A stretch of DNA of 64,000 nucleotides from an uncultured Lachnospiraceae bacterium (GCA_947629865.1 CANRFJ010000008.1:1-64000), one strand, 5' to 3'; shown: positions 33,248 through 42,671, counted from the first letter of the stretch. Notes: generated by a model not told the origin, from the letters alone. Made by a program: numbers and translations.

Positions 33248-34018
33248 CTAAGGCGTAAAGGCCCGGATAGCCTGGGAGACAAGTTCCTTCATCTCCGTAA
33301 ATATAAAATCCGATACGGTCGGCAGCGTCTGCATGATCAGAACCAGAACAACTAACCCCGCCAGCACCTTAATCTGGATACCCACTACAAACATATTCAT
33401 CTGGGGCGCCGCCCTCGTCAGGACGCCCAGAATGACATTGATTAACATCATGCAGCAGAAAATCGGCAGGCAGATACGCACGGCAATGAGAAAATAATTT
33501 CCCATAAAGTCCATGATAATGCCCTCAATCCCGTTCTGGAATACGGCCTGTCCTACATTGAAGTACGAAAAACTGTCTGTAATGGCCCGTATAATGTAAT
33601 AGTGGGAATTTGTCACCACCAGCATGAGCATGACAAAATAATTATATATATTACCGGTTACAGTAATCTGGACATTCGTGGCCGGATCAAACAGGCTGGC
33701 CATGGCAAGTCCCATCTCCATATCCATAACATGCCCCGCAAAGTTGATGATGTAAAAACATACGTTGCACAGAAAACCGAGTATCATTCCCACTACAGTC
33801 TCCTTCAGCACCAGAATCGAAAATCCCAGTACGCCGATATACGAGAGAGGGATAACCGGCAGAGTCTGGATTACCACAATCGTCAGCACGAGGCTCAGAG
33901 CCGCTTTCATCCGTGCCGGTATGGAGTTGTAATTAAAAAAGGGCGCTGTCAGGACAAAAGCGGATATGCGCATCAGCACCAACAGGTAAAATTCCAGATT
34001 CTCAACAGTAAACGACAT
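33248..34018 (-). CDS. fliR: flagellar export protein FliR
   Basis: A 256-residue integral membrane protein with about six helices, part of the FliP5-FliQ4-FliR1 export gate. ATG 34018 (MSFTVENLEFYLLVLMRIS) lies two bases after the fliQ stop; the open frame further upstream is inside fliQ. The conserved PFFNYNSIPARMKAALSL-type segment near residue 35 supports the call. Confidence 0.94.
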   Translation of the reverse strand: MSFTVENLEFYLLVLMRISAFVLTAPFFNYNSIPARMKAALSLVLTIVVIQTLPVIPLSYIGVLGFSILVLKETVVGMILGFLCNVCFYIINFAGHVMDMEMGLAMASLFDPATNVQITVTGNIYNYFVMLMLVVTNSHYYIIRAITDSFSYFNVGQAVFQNGIEGIIMDFMGNYFLIAVRICLPIFCCMMLINVILGVLTRAAPQMNMFVVGIQIKVLAGLVVLVLIMQTLPTVSDFIFTEMKELVSQAIRAFTP

Positions 34019-34020
34019 TC

Positions 34021-34293
34021 TCAGCCTCCTACATAGGCAGCGAAATGGTTGCACAGGTCGGTCAGGAACTCTACGCAGGTGTTCATAATCCATCCCCCGC
34101 ACAGAAGCAGGGTAATAAAAATCCCAATCAGCTTAGGCACAAACGTCAGCGTCTGCTCCTGAATGGACGTCACTGTCTGAAAAATACTGATAGCCAGTCC
34201 AATCACCAGAGATACAATCAAAAGCGGAAGGGAGCATTTGAATATGCACCATATCATATCCCTGGCAATGTCCATCACCTCTATATCTGTCAT
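34021..34293 (-). CDS. fliQ: flagellar export protein FliQ
   Basis: A 90-residue protein with two membrane helices and the family's SIFQTVTSIQEQTLTFVPK segment between them. It is a subunit of the export gate together with FliP and FliR. Its gene lies between fliP and fliR with very short gaps. Confidence 0.95.
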   Translation of the reverse strand: MTDIEVMDIARDMIWCIFKCSLPLLIVSLVIGLAISIFQTVTSIQEQTLTFVPKLIGIFITLLLCGGWIMNTCVEFLTDLCNHFAAYVGG

Positions 34294-34307
34294 TCAATCG
34301 CCTCCCG

Positions 34308-35165
34308 TCAGTAGAAAGTCTTTACCACCTGGCCAATCACCAGGTTCCAGCCGTCCGCCAGCACAAAGAGCAGAATCTTAAACGGCATGGATATCGTAGT
34401 GGGGGGCAGCATCATCATACCCATGGACATAAGCGTCGACGCCACCACCATATCAATTACAATAAAGGGCAGATATATCAAAAATCCTATGATAAATGCT
34501 GTCCTGAGCTCACTAATCATAAACGCCGGAATCAGCACAGGAGTGGGAATCTCATCCGGATTGTCCACCGACACCTCGTTGCTCTGTTTTTCAATCTCCA
34601 GAAACAACCGGATATCCTTGCGGTTTGTCTGTTCAAACATAAAATTCCGGATTGGCTTCAGGCCTTGGTTCAGCGCCTCCTCCTGCGTAAGCTCCCCCTG
34701 TTCAAAGGGCTGGATACAGTCCGTGTTCACCTGGGCGAAGACCGGCTGCATGATAAAGAGCGTAAGAAACAGCGCCAGGCCCACCAGCACCTGGTTGGGC
34801 GGCGTGGTCTGTGTCCCCAGAGCCGAGCGGACAAAATGAAGCACCACAATAATTCTGGTAAATGATGTGACCATAATCAAAATAAAGGGTGCTATTGATA
34901 AAACCGTCAACACGAGAAGCATCTGCATACTCGCTGACAGTGTGCTGCTTCCCGCATTTGTGGAAATATTAAATTGGAAATCCTCCGGCGTATCCGGATC
35001 CTGTACCTCGCCTGCAGTGCTTCCCTCGATCTGATCCACATTACTCCTTGAATCTATAGGAGCCGCATAAACTTCTGCACTGCAAAAAAAGGTTAATATA
35101 CATAGCAAAACCAACAGAATCCCATAGTGCATTAAAATATGACGTACTTTCTTCTGTGTATCCAT
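34308..35165 (-). CDS. fliP: flagellar export protein FliP
   Basis: A 285-residue protein with a cleavable-type signal peptide (ILLVLLCILTFFCSAEVYA), a periplasm-side stretch and four helices of the export gate. Conserved blocks include SFTRIIVVLHFVRSALGTQ and MGMMMLPPTTISMPFKILLF near the C-terminus. I use ATG 35165; a TTG three codons earlier is less likely. It precedes fliQ by 14 bp. Confidence 0.95.
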   Translation of the reverse strand: MDTQKKVRHILMHYGILLVLLCILTFFCSAEVYAAPIDSRSNVDQIEGSTAGEVQDPDTPEDFQFNISTNAGSSTLSASMQMLLVLTVLSIAPFILIMVTSFTRIIVVLHFVRSALGTQTTPPNQVLVGLALFLTLFIMQPVFAQVNTDCIQPFEQGELTQEEALNQGLKPIRNFMFEQTNRKDIRLFLEIEKQSNEVSVDNPDEIPTPVLIPAFMISELRTAFIIGFLIYLPFIVIDMVVASTLMSMGMMMLPPTTISMPFKILLFVLADGWNLVIGQVVKTFY

Positions 35166-35180
35166 AAATACCAACCTTTT

Positions 35181-35543
35181 CTATTTTTCTCTCTTTTCTT
35201 TTTTGCCCGCCCTGTTGTTCAGGCGGTTCAGAATTTCCTTAAAGGGGAGCTGCCCATCGGCAGGATCCTTCTTTCCGGAAAAATCCAGCTGTTCCTCCTC
35301 CAGGGAGGTAAGAAAGGTAATATTGTCCTTTGTGACACCGATGGAATAATAGCGGGTGCCCAGCTGGATAATCTGAATGTATTTGTTCGGTGCAATCTTA
35401 AACGTCTCAATCAACCGGATATTGGCGGACTGGGACTGAATCGCACCGGACTTGGCGATCCATTTTGTCGCGTAATAGGTTGCCGCCAGCACAAGGACAA
35501 AGACGACAATCACTGCCAGCAGCTGCAGAATATTTGATAACAT
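35181..35543 (-). CDS. fliO: flagellar export accessory protein FliO
   Basis: A 120-residue protein with one N-terminal membrane helix (LQLLAVIVVFVLVLAATYYATKW) and a small beta-rich cytoplasmic part (IRLIETFKIAPNKYIQIIQLG) typical of FliO/FliZ. It helps FliP assemble. Position between cheY and fliP is the same as in Bacillus (cheY-fliZ-fliP). Confidence 0.9.
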   Translation of the reverse strand: MLSNILQLLAVIVVFVLVLAATYYATKWIAKSGAIQSQSANIRLIETFKIAPNKYIQIIQLGTRYYSIGVTKDNITFLTSLEEEQLDFSGKKDPADGQLPFKEILNRLNNRAGKKEKREK

Positions 35544-35546
35544 TCT

Positions 35547-35909
35547 TTAACCAACTGCCTTCTTTACCGCTTCCAGCACGCGATCCGCCTGGAACGGCTT
35601 TACGATAAAGTCCTTGGCTCCGGACTGGATAGACTCGATTACCATAGCCTGCTGGCCCATGGCGGAGCACATGATAACCGTCGCCCCTGAGTCTGCCTCT
35701 TTGATTTTTTTCAGCGCCTCAATCCCGTCCATCTCCGGCATGGTAATGTCCATCATCACCAGATCCGGCTTGGTCTCATTGTACTTTTCAACTGCCTTCA
35801 CGCCGTTTTCCGCCTCGCCGGCAATTTCGTAGCCATTCTTAGTCAGGATATCCTTGATCATAACCCTCATGAACGCTGCATCATCGCAAATAAGAACACT
35901 TTTTGCCAT
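35547..35909 (-). CDS. cheY: chemotaxis response regulator CheY
   Basis: A 120-residue single receiver domain. The acidic pocket is DD (residues 9-10) and the phosphorylated Asp is 54 (VMMDITMPEMDG); the switch Ser/Thr is in VIMCSAMG and the Lys in FIVKPFQ. Phospho-CheY binds FliM and FliY to alter rotation. It follows fliY as in Bacillus. Confidence 0.96.
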   Translation of the reverse strand: MAKSVLICDDAAFMRVMIKDILTKNGYEIAGEAENGVKAVEKYNETKPDLVMMDITMPEMDGIEALKKIKEADSGATVIMCSAMGQQAMVIESIQSGAKDFIVKPFQADRVLEAVKKAVG

Positions 35910-35928
35910 TGTCTGTTCCCCTCCGTTT

Positions 35929-37107
35929 TTATTCTTTGATAATCTCGGTCACTCGTATGCCGAAACTTTCTTCAATTACAACAACCTCGCCTTTTGCAAC
36001 AAACTTTCCGTTGACCAGAACATCGATCGGCTCTCCTGCCAGTTTCTCCAGTTCAATAATGGTGCCCGGAGAAAAGTCCAGAATCTCCTTAATCGACTTA
36101 CTGGTTCTGCCCAGTTCAACCGTCACTTCCAGCGGAACATCCATAATCAGATCAATGTTCTCCGGTGCAATTCCATCGAGATTCTGCATGGGCGCAAAAC
36201 TCTGGAACTGTGCCGGCTGTATATTTAAATCCTGCGGGGGCATTGCATACATTGGCTGCTGCATTGCTGCCCCGGAAGGCTGTTGTTGCATCGGTGCGCT
36301 TTGCGGCGGCGCCTGCGGCTGCGGCGCGGCCGGCTGTGGCGCCGGTTGAGGTGCCGGTGCCGGCGTCTCCTCCTGCGCTTCATTTGCTGCATCTCCCATA
36401 GTCACGCTCTCAAAGCGCTGATAAACCATACGGGCAAATTCGATTGGATACAGCTGCATGATCTGGCTGTCCACCAAATCGCCTATCACCATGCGGAAGG
36501 ACACCATAACAAAGGTCTTTCCGATCAGATCCTGTAATTCTTCTCCGAATTCCTCACTCATATTCACCCGCGTAGCCGTCGGCGGGCTGATGTCTACCAT
36601 CTCATCAATCATGGACGACATGGAGGTGGCCGCCGAGCCCATCATCTGGTTCATCGCCTCACAGATGGCGCTCAGATGCAGGTCGTTCAACTCAGTGTCA
36701 ATGTTTGTGCCGTCTCCTCCCATCATCAAATCCGTGATAACCTTTACATCCTGCTCGTCAAGAACCAGAATATTCTGTCCGTCAAGACCTGCTTTATAGG
36801 AAATGTAGATAAACACGCAAGGCGTCTTCTGCTGCTCTGCCAATTCGTCCAGTGTGACATAGGAGACAGACGGCGTCGTGATGTCTACCCGGTTATTCAC
36901 AAGTATGGAAAGTGTCGTTGCGGCTGTTCCCATGCTGATGTTTGCGATTTCTCCCACGGCATCGCTCTCCTGCGGAGACAGCCTGTCGGAATCTGCAACG
37001 ACTGCGGATGCTTCGGCGCTTTCGGCGTTTTCAGATGTATCTTCTGCGTCTGTGTCCATACTGCCTAGTAACGCATTGATTTCTTCCTGCGATAACATTC
37101 CGTCCAT
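35929..37107 (-). CDS. fliY: flagellar motor switch phosphatase FliY (CheC-like plus FliN domain)
   Basis: A 392-residue C-ring protein. Residues 1-15 (MLSQEEINALLGSM) form a CheY-P-binding peptide. Two CheC-type phosphatase motifs are intact: E-x2-N in VGEIANISMG and in CEAMNQMMG. A Pro/Gln/Ala-rich linker (about 245-300) leads to a C-terminal FliN domain (LEVTVELGRTSKSIKEIL). It both dephosphorylates CheY and forms the switch ring. With cheC missing here it may be the main CheY phosphatase. Confidence 0.95.
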   Translation of the reverse strand: MDGMLSQEEINALLGSMDTDAEDTSENAESAEASAVVADSDRLSPQESDAVGEIANISMGTAATTLSILVNNRVDITTPSVSYVTLDELAEQQKTPCVFIYISYKAGLDGQNILVLDEQDVKVITDLMMGGDGTNIDTELNDLHLSAICEAMNQMMGSAATSMSSMIDEMVDISPPTATRVNMSEEFGEELQDLIGKTFVMVSFRMVIGDLVDSQIMQLYPIEFARMVYQRFESVTMGDAANEAQEETPAPAPQPAPQPAAPQPQAPPQSAPMQQQPSGAAMQQPMYAMPPQDLNIQPAQFQSFAPMQNLDGIAPENIDLIMDVPLEVTVELGRTSKSIKEILDFSPGTIIELEKLAGEPIDVLVNGKFVAKGEVVVIEESFGIRVTEIIKE

Positions 37108-37111
37108 TGCA

Positions 37112-38089
37112 CTACTCCTCTCTGTAGATTGATTTTATTTTCACTGCATAAGAGTCCTCATAGGCCCCCGGTATTGCAGAAAACTTCTTGATATTCCCCA
37201 CATAAACGTCCAGTTCGTCCTCCAGGCGGGTATTGACCTTGATAATGTCCCCCGGCTGAAGATGAATAAAGTCGTTGACCGATATGGCGCTCCGCCCCAT
37301 AATCGCCCGCACAGGGATTCTCGCCCTCTGAAGGGAATCCTCCAGTACCTCCCGGTAGATCCCGTCGTCTTTAATCTGGGAGGTCGAATACCAGAATTTA
37401 GTATTTACCTTGTCAATCACCGGTTCGATGACCGCATACGGAATACATACATTCATGAGCCCCTCAACATTGCCAATCCGGATATTCATGGTAATGATGG
37501 ACGTCATTTCATTCGGCGTGACAAACTGGGCAAACTGTGAACTGGTCTCTATCCTCTCCAGCAGCGGCTCCAATTGCTGAACGCTCTGCCACGGCTCCAC
37601 TAACAGGTTGACGCAGACTACAATGATGCGCTCGATAATGGTGAGCTCGATCTCCGTAAACTCCCTGTTCTTCTCCAACGGCTGTCCGTCGCCGCCCAGC
37701 ATACGATCCACAATCGCATATCCAAGCCCCGTCGCCATCTCCATGATGATATTGCCCTCCAGCGGTGCGAAATTCACTACTCCGAGCAATACCGGATCCG
37801 ACAGGGAATTGGAAAACTCCTGATAGGTGGCCGCCTCCGAGTGCATTACCTCTACCTGAACGCTCTTTCTCAGATAAACCGGAAGATTGGTGGAGAGCAA
37901 CCTGGCATAATGTTCAAATATAAATACAAGCGTACGCAAATGCTCTTTGGAGAATTTGGACGGCCTTGCAAAGTCATATTCCTTAATCTGCCGCTCGTCC
38001 TCGTTGTCTATTTCCATCGGATCAAACTCACCGCTGTTCAAAGCAGACAACAAATTATCTATCTCGTTTTGCGACAGCACGTCCCCCAT
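37112..38089 (-). CDS. fliM: flagellar motor switch protein FliM
   Basis: A 325-residue protein: N-terminal CheY-binding peptide (VLSQNEIDNLLSAL), middle CheC-like domain without catalytic residues (contacts FliG), and C-terminal SpoA domain (VNDFIHLQPGDIIKVNT). It precedes fliY by four bases. The 143-bp gap upstream is the largest in this half of the operon and holds a possible internal promoter. Confidence 0.96.
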   Translation of the reverse strand: MGDVLSQNEIDNLLSALNSGEFDPMEIDNEDERQIKEYDFARPSKFSKEHLRTLVFIFEHYARLLSTNLPVYLRKSVQVEVMHSEAATYQEFSNSLSDPVLLGVVNFAPLEGNIIMEMATGLGYAIVDRMLGGDGQPLEKNREFTEIELTIIERIIVVCVNLLVEPWQSVQQLEPLLERIETSSQFAQFVTPNEMTSIITMNIRIGNVEGLMNVCIPYAVIEPVIDKVNTKFWYSTSQIKDDGIYREVLEDSLQRARIPVRAIMGRSAISVNDFIHLQPGDIIKVNTRLEDELDVYVGNIKKFSAIPGAYEDSYAVKIKSIYREE

Positions 38090-38140
38090 AGCATTCTCAC
38101 CTCACTCCAATGTCAAACAGCATATATAATGCCTCATATC

Positions 38141-38169
38141 ATCATACCACATTTTAAGAATAATATAAA
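38141..38169 (-). promoter_or_regulatory. possible internal promoter before fliM
   Basis: Minus strand TTTATA (38164-38169), 17-bp spacer, TATGAT (38141-38146). The -35 is poor. It would let fliM through the sigma-factor gene be expressed apart from the flgB-fliL part. Confidence 0.35.
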
Positions 38170-38178
38170 GCACTTTTT

Positions 38179-38233
38179 AAAATATATTGTCGTCTGGTGT
38201 TAATTTTTTTAACATTCTGTCGATATATATTTT
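38179..38233. other. AT-rich inverted repeat between fliL and fliM
   Basis: AAAATATAT (38179-38187) and ATATATTTT (38225-38233) form a 9-bp stem; inside them TGTTAA and TTAACA form a second short stem. It begins at the fliL stop codon. It could act as a weak terminator or RNA-processing site inside the operon. Confidence 0.4.
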
Positions 38234-38748
38234 TACGAACTTACCAATCCGTTCAGGGAAATATCCACAATACACTTCGTATTATACCTCTCCTGGATAC
38301 GTTTGACCGCCTCCTGCTTGACAGCCGACTCGTTGATGGTGGTGACTGTGTACTCCCCGATTGTCGCTACAACGATATCCTCGATATATACGCTCGTGGA
38401 CTCCACTGCCGCATATATATCGCTGTAGTCCTCCGCATTGGGGTTAAAGGATATGACAATGCCGTTTAACTGGGCATAGTGAGAGGAAGTATCTCCCGGA
38501 TCCTTCTGAAGGTTGATGGTCTTCGCCGTCTCATATTCCACCGGATAGGTGACAAGATCCGTGATGGCGTAATCTTCTTCCTCATCCTTGTCGGAATCAA
38601 TCTCCAGATCAATGACCGAGGCCACTTTGTCCACCAGATTACCCGTCTTATTCATCGCAGGCATCACGGCAAAAATAAGCACTATGGTCAGAACCAGGTT
38701 CATCAGCGTCGCCGCCATTATCACAATTGTCAATATGTTTTTTTTCAT
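38233..38748 (-). CDS. fliL: FliL-like flagellar basal-body protein
   Basis: A 171-residue protein with one N-terminal membrane helix (TIVIMAATLMNLVLTIVLIF), an acidic linker and an extracytoplasmic domain ending in AVKRIQERYNTKCIVDISLNG, the pattern of FliL, a stator-supporting ring protein. The gene follows motB by 14 bp, the order seen in other Lachnospiraceae and Clostridia. Sequence similarity is weaker than for neighbours, so placement carries part of the call. Confidence 0.75.
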   Translation of the reverse strand: MKKNILTIVIMAATLMNLVLTIVLIFAVMPAMNKTGNLVDKVASVIDLEIDSDKDEEEDYAITDLVTYPVEYETAKTINLQKDPGDTSSHYAQLNGIVISFNPNAEDYSDIYAAVESTSVYIEDIVVATIGEYTVTTINESAVKQEAVKRIQERYNTKCIVDISLNGLVSS

Positions 38749-38762
38749 GGAAACAGTTCCTC

Positions 38763-39638
38763 CTATTCGTCCGTATATATTTTTATTTCCACGCGCCGGT
38801 TTCTAGCCCGGCCTTTTTCCGTATCATTGCTCGCTATTTTATCATAGAAGCTTCGCCCCGTGGCCTCCATGCTCTTGGGCGTCAGGCCTTTTTTGTCCTT
38901 CAGATACTCAAAGACCTCCGTGGCCCTGGCCGTCGAGAGCCACATATTGTTCCGGTACTTTCCCGTGGATATCGGCACGTTATCCGTGTGTCCCTCAATC
39001 TTAATCAGGTGGCTGTCATACAGCTTCAGTATGTCCCCCACCTTATTCAAAAGAGGCATGGTAGATTTTTTGATCTCCGCCGCGCCCGAATCAAAGAGAA
39101 GGGCCCCGTTCATGGATATCTGGACATATTGATACTTTTTGTCCATATTCACGGAAATCTGATCCTCCACATTGCGGTTTCTGGATTCCTCCATGATATT
39201 TTCGTAAATCTTCTCCGTGCGCTTCTTTAACTGATCCTGTTCCTGGCTCTCCACCATCTTCTTTATGTCGTCTGTAATCTTCACATCCTGCTGATCCTGA
39301 CTCTGTGTGCCCTGCTGTCCCGGACTCGGAGTAGGCTGATCCTTGTCCTCGTCGTCTTCCTCGCCGGATTTCTCAAATTCGTTAAAGTAATTGGAGATGG
39401 CCACCATCTGGTCTGTCCCGCTGGAGACAAAGGCCCCCTCGCCCACCGCCGAACCTCCGCCTGAGAAAATGTTGATACTCTCAGTCATGGAGGTAACAAG
39501 CTGCTCGTATTTGTCCGCATCTACAGTGGACATGGAGAAAAGGAGCACGAAAAAGCAGAGCAGCAGGTTCATCAAATCGGCAAAGGTGTTAATCCAGCCG
39601 CCTTCCGGAGACTGCGGTTCTTCCTTTTTACGAGCCAT
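38763..39638 (-). CDS. motB: flagellar stator protein MotB
   Basis: A 291-residue stator subunit: one membrane helix (FADLMNLLLCFFVLLFSMS) carrying the proton-path Asp just before it, a plug/linker region rich in Gln and Asp, and a C-terminal OmpA-type peptidoglycan-binding domain (IKIEGHTDNVPIS, RNRRVEIKI). Stop and start codons of motA and motB overlap by one base. Confidence 0.94.
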   Translation of the reverse strand: MARKKEEPQSPEGGWINTFADLMNLLLCFFVLLFSMSTVDADKYEQLVTSMTESINIFSGGGSAVGEGAFVSSGTDQMVAISNYFNEFEKSGEEDDEDKDQPTPSPGQQGTQSQDQQDVKITDDIKKMVESQEQDQLKKRTEKIYENIMEESRNRNVEDQISVNMDKKYQYVQISMNGALLFDSGAAEIKKSTMPLLNKVGDILKLYDSHLIKIEGHTDNVPISTGKYRNNMWLSTARATEVFEYLKDKKGLTPKSMEATGRSFYDKIASNDTEKGRARNRRVEIKIYTDE

Positions 39639-40441
39639 TAAGCCTCACCACCTTGCTCCGGATTTCCCAATACGGATTCCCTGTCTCCCGGAGACAGGAA
39701 GGATTTCAGTTTCTCCTCAATAACACGCGGGTTCTCGCCCGCCTGAATCGACAGGATTCCCTCGCAGATAACTTCCTTCATCATAATCTCCTGGCTGTTG
39801 ATCGTCTTGAGTTTCTGCGCCACCGGCGTAGCCAGCCAGTTTGCAATCAGCGAACCGTACAATGTAGTGATCAACGCCACCGCCATGTTCGGGCCGATGG
39901 AACTCGGATCGTCCAGAAGCTTCAACATGTTGATCAAACCGATCAGGGTACCGATCATACCCCAGGCAGGCCCCATGGCCGCCAGTCCTTCCCAGAATCC
40001 GATTACCTTGTTATGGCGCTGTTCAATGCAGTTGAGCTCCGTCTCAAGGATATTGGACACCAGTTCCTGATCCGTACCGTCCACAATCAACATAATTCCC
40101 TTTTTCAGGAAGTCGTCATCAATATCGCCCGCTGCTTCCTCCAACTGTAAAAGTCCCTCTTTACGGGCTACATTGGCCAGGTCGATGATTTTATGTATCA
40201 CTTCGCCCTCGTTGTAGGCCGGCACCTTGGTCGTCAGAAGGAAGGACTTCAGGGAACCCACAAAGCCCTTAAAGCTGTCGGACATGGTGAGCATACACAT
40301 CAGTGAACCCAATACTGTGATCAAAACAGATGGGATATCCACAAAATTGCCCAGGGCGGCCACACCCTGGTCTCCTGATACAATACCATATACAACGGCG
40401 CCCGCACAACCGACGATTCCGATTATTGTTGCTAAATCCAA
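39638..40441 (-). CDS. motA: flagellar stator protein MotA
   Basis: A 267-residue stator subunit with four membrane helices. The conserved cytoplasmic loop has charged residues for FliG contact, and the third and fourth helices contain GMIGTLIGLINML and AVALITTLYGSLIANWLATPV. Partner motB follows directly. Together they form the ion channel that drives rotation. Confidence 0.95.
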   Translation of the reverse strand: MDLATIIGIVGCAGAVVYGIVSGDQGVAALGNFVDIPSVLITVLGSLMCMLTMSDSFKGFVGSLKSFLLTTKVPAYNEGEVIHKIIDLANVARKEGLLQLEEAAGDIDDDFLKKGIMLIVDGTDQELVSNILETELNCIEQRHNKVIGFWEGLAAMGPAWGMIGTLIGLINMLKLLDDPSSIGPNMAVALITTLYGSLIANWLATPVAQKLKTINSQEIMMKEVICEGILSIQAGENPRVIEEKLKSFLSPGDRESVLGNPEQGGEA

Positions 40442-40453
40442 ACTTACACCACC

Positions 40454-40642
40454 TTAAAAGTTACAAGATATTTCTTTTTTATAACATTTTACTAGATTTT
40501 TCACCTCTTGTCTACTTTCTTTTACAATTATTTTTTTTCCGGTTGTCAGGGTGATGACTGTATCCGGCGTTTCTTCGACGGTTTCAATCAAATCGTTGTT
40601 AATACTTACCACTGAACCGTTCATCCTCGTCACATCAATCAT
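40454..40642 (-). CDS. flbD: FlbD family protein
   Basis: A 62-residue protein (MIDVTRMNGSVVSINNDLIE...) of the small FlbD family found between flgE and motA in Gram-positive flagellar operons and in spirochaetes. The start is ATG 40642 with GGAGGAG before it. Its function is not established. The frame extends further upstream but without a ribosome site. Confidence 0.88.
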   Translation of the reverse strand: MIDVTRMNGSVVSINNDLIETVEETPDTVITLTTGKKIIVKESRQEVKNLVKCYKKEISCNF

Positions 40643-40733
40643 ATCTTCTCCTCCTGCATACATTTCACATACAAGGAAATGGGCGACTGCCAATGAGTCA
40701 CCCATTTCACAAGACATTCTGCCGTCTGTTCAA

Positions 40734-42164
40734 TTATCTCTTGAGATTTACCAGTTCTTCCAGCATTGTATCCGTCGTGGTGATGACGCGGGAATTCGCC
40801 TGGAAACCACGCTGGGTTGTAATCATATTGGTAAATTCGGTCGCCAGATCCACATCTGACATCTCCAGCGCGCCGATGGAAAAACTGCCGACTTCCGATA
40901 TGTCGATCCCCACGCCGTCGAATTCGCCGGAGTTGAGCGTCGCCGCATACAGGCTGTTGCCCACTGCCTCCAGTCCGGACGGGTTCGGGAAAGTAGCCAC
41001 GGCGATCTGTCCCATCAGTTTTGTGTCGCCGTTGCTGTATACGCCGTAGATCTTTCCGTCCTGCTGAATCGAATAGCCATTGAGGCTTCCTGCCGAATAT
41101 CCATCCTTTTCACCCGGCTGGACACTGCTGATTCCGCTGCTGGCATACTTGGTAAGCGTGGAGAAATCCACGTCTACGCCCGCTACCGGGAACGGGTTGT
41201 TGGCGGCCGCCCCATCATTCATCGTCAGATTCAGCGTCTTGCCGTCGTCGCTGGAAACAGAAGTAAACTTACCGGTAGAACCGTTAAAGGTAAGCGTCGG
41301 CCATGTGCCGCCCTCAAAGTTGATAGTGCCGTCTGCGTCCACCGTGTAGGACAAATCCTCACCGTTGAAATTCAGATACTGCTCCGTGGATTCATAGGTC
41401 GGATTTCCGCTCTCGTCCAACGATTCCCGTCTCAAAATCGATTTGCCGTCCGAACCGAGCACATCCGTAACCTTTACGGAAAATACAGAGTCATCTGTCT
41501 CGGACGCCTTCATGACGCTTAATTTAGCAGTGTAGAGATTTCCCACATTGTCATAAAAGCTGAAAGAAATCGGGTAGCCGGTACCATCTTCCGAGAACTG
41601 TACCAGTTCGTCGTTGCCGTCAATGTTTCCCTGGAGTTCCACATGGGTAGTAGCCTCCGGATCCGAGTAAGCCCACTCGCCTCCCATCAAAGTCAGAGGA
41701 GCCACTGTGTCCTTGCGAATCTCTCCGTTTTCGTCCACGCCCCAGCCAAGAACGGTAGCGCCGTTTGTACCGCAGTACAGCATACCGTTGGCGTCAATAT
41801 CCAGATATCCGGATTTGGTAAAGCAGGTATTGGTTCCGCTTCTCACAATAAAGAATGCGTCTCCGTTTATCATCAAATCCATGCCTCTGTCTGTGCGCTG
41901 GGTAGCCCCCGTACCGCTCAGATCCACGGAGATGGCCGCCACATTAGCGCCCAGACCAATCTGCGTCGCATTGGTTCCCGCCGCGCCCGTGGCCTCGTTC
42001 GGGCCGGACGCACTCTGAGTCGTCTGATAGAATACGTCGGTAAAATGCGCCGTGCCGGCACGGAAACCAGATGTATTTACGTTTGCAATATTGTTACCAA
42101 TCACGTCCATCTTTGTCTGGTGGACTTTCAATCCGGAAATTCCGGAAAACAATGATCTCATCAT
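40734..42164 (-). CDS. flgE: flagellar hook protein FlgE
   Basis: A 476-residue hook protein. The N-terminus (MRSLFSGISGLKVHQTKMDVIGNNIANVNT) and C-terminus (VDLATEFTNMITTQRGFQANSRVI) are the paired D0 coiled-coil parts of rod/hook proteins, and the middle holds the hook surface domains. Length fits FlgE rather than the shorter FlgF/FlgG. It follows flgD and the small TIGR02530 gene. Confidence 0.94.
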   Translation of the reverse strand: MMRSLFSGISGLKVHQTKMDVIGNNIANVNTSGFRAGTAHFTDVFYQTTQSASGPNEATGAAGTNATQIGLGANVAAISVDLSGTGATQRTDRGMDLMINGDAFFIVRSGTNTCFTKSGYLDIDANGMLYCGTNGATVLGWGVDENGEIRKDTVAPLTLMGGEWAYSDPEATTHVELQGNIDGNDELVQFSEDGTGYPISFSFYDNVGNLYTAKLSVMKASETDDSVFSVKVTDVLGSDGKSILRRESLDESGNPTYESTEQYLNFNGEDLSYTVDADGTINFEGGTWPTLTFNGSTGKFTSVSSDDGKTLNLTMNDGAAANNPFPVAGVDVDFSTLTKYASSGISSVQPGEKDGYSAGSLNGYSIQQDGKIYGVYSNGDTKLMGQIAVATFPNPSGLEAVGNSLYAATLNSGEFDGVGIDISEVGSFSIGALEMSDVDLATEFTNMITTQRGFQANSRVITTTDTMLEELVNLKR

Positions 42165-42267
42165 AATGAATCACCCTCCAAATATCTTTTTTCTGCGCTT
42201 TATCTGTCATTCAAAAGCGCTCATGCTTCCTTGTAAGGGCCAGCATGTCTGTTTGCTGCTGCTCGTT

Positions 42268-42654
42268 TTAATTGATAATCGCTCCATCGATATTTGTAAA
42301 AACAGCATGAGATGTGTCATTCACCGCAGTGATTACCGTATTGTTTGCGACATTTACGATAAATGCCAGATTGTCAACCATCACCAGAGACTCTCTCATT
42401 CCCTTCTCCCTGGCCTGTCCCGCCGCATCCTGCAGTCTAGCTCTCTGCTCCTCCGACATGTCAATCTGTCTGGTCTGAAGCCGTTGCGCTGCGTGCTTGG
42501 AAAATTTTATCTGACTGGTTTTATCTGTGAGAATGTCACGAAAGGTCTTTGCGGGTTTTGTATCCCTGCTGTCCGCCGCACTGACTGGCGCTGCGCCCTG
42601 CAGTCGGCTGCGAAGCTGCTCAATGGATGTATACTCTGCCTGTTTTACATTCAT
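42268..42654 (-). CDS. TIGR02530 flagellar operon protein
   Basis: A 128-residue protein with the family core IKFSKHAAQRLQTRQIDMSEEQ and NLAFIVNVANNTVITAVN. This conserved family sits between flgD and flgE in many Firmicutes and spirochaetes; it is thought to act in hook assembly, but no biochemical role is certain. It follows flgD by 17 bp. The 103 bp downstream of it hold only the flgE ribosome site. Confidence 0.85.
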   Translation of the reverse strand: MNVKQAEYTSIEQLRSRLQGAAPVSAADSRDTKPAKTFRDILTDKTSQIKFSKHAAQRLQTRQIDMSEEQRARLQDAAGQAREKGMRESLVMVDNLAFIVNVANNTVITAVNDTSHAVFTNIDGAIIN

Positions 42655-42671
42655 ATCGCCCGACCTCCCTG

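Noticed and set aside
31441..33258. Long open frame on the plus strand opposite flhA/flhB
   Set aside because: It is antisense to well-conserved export genes, has no recognisable motifs and no ribosome site; a product of codon bias.
42165..42267. Possible sigma-28 promoter in the gap before flgE
   Set aside because: No TAAA plus GCCGATAA-like pair could be found on the minus strand.
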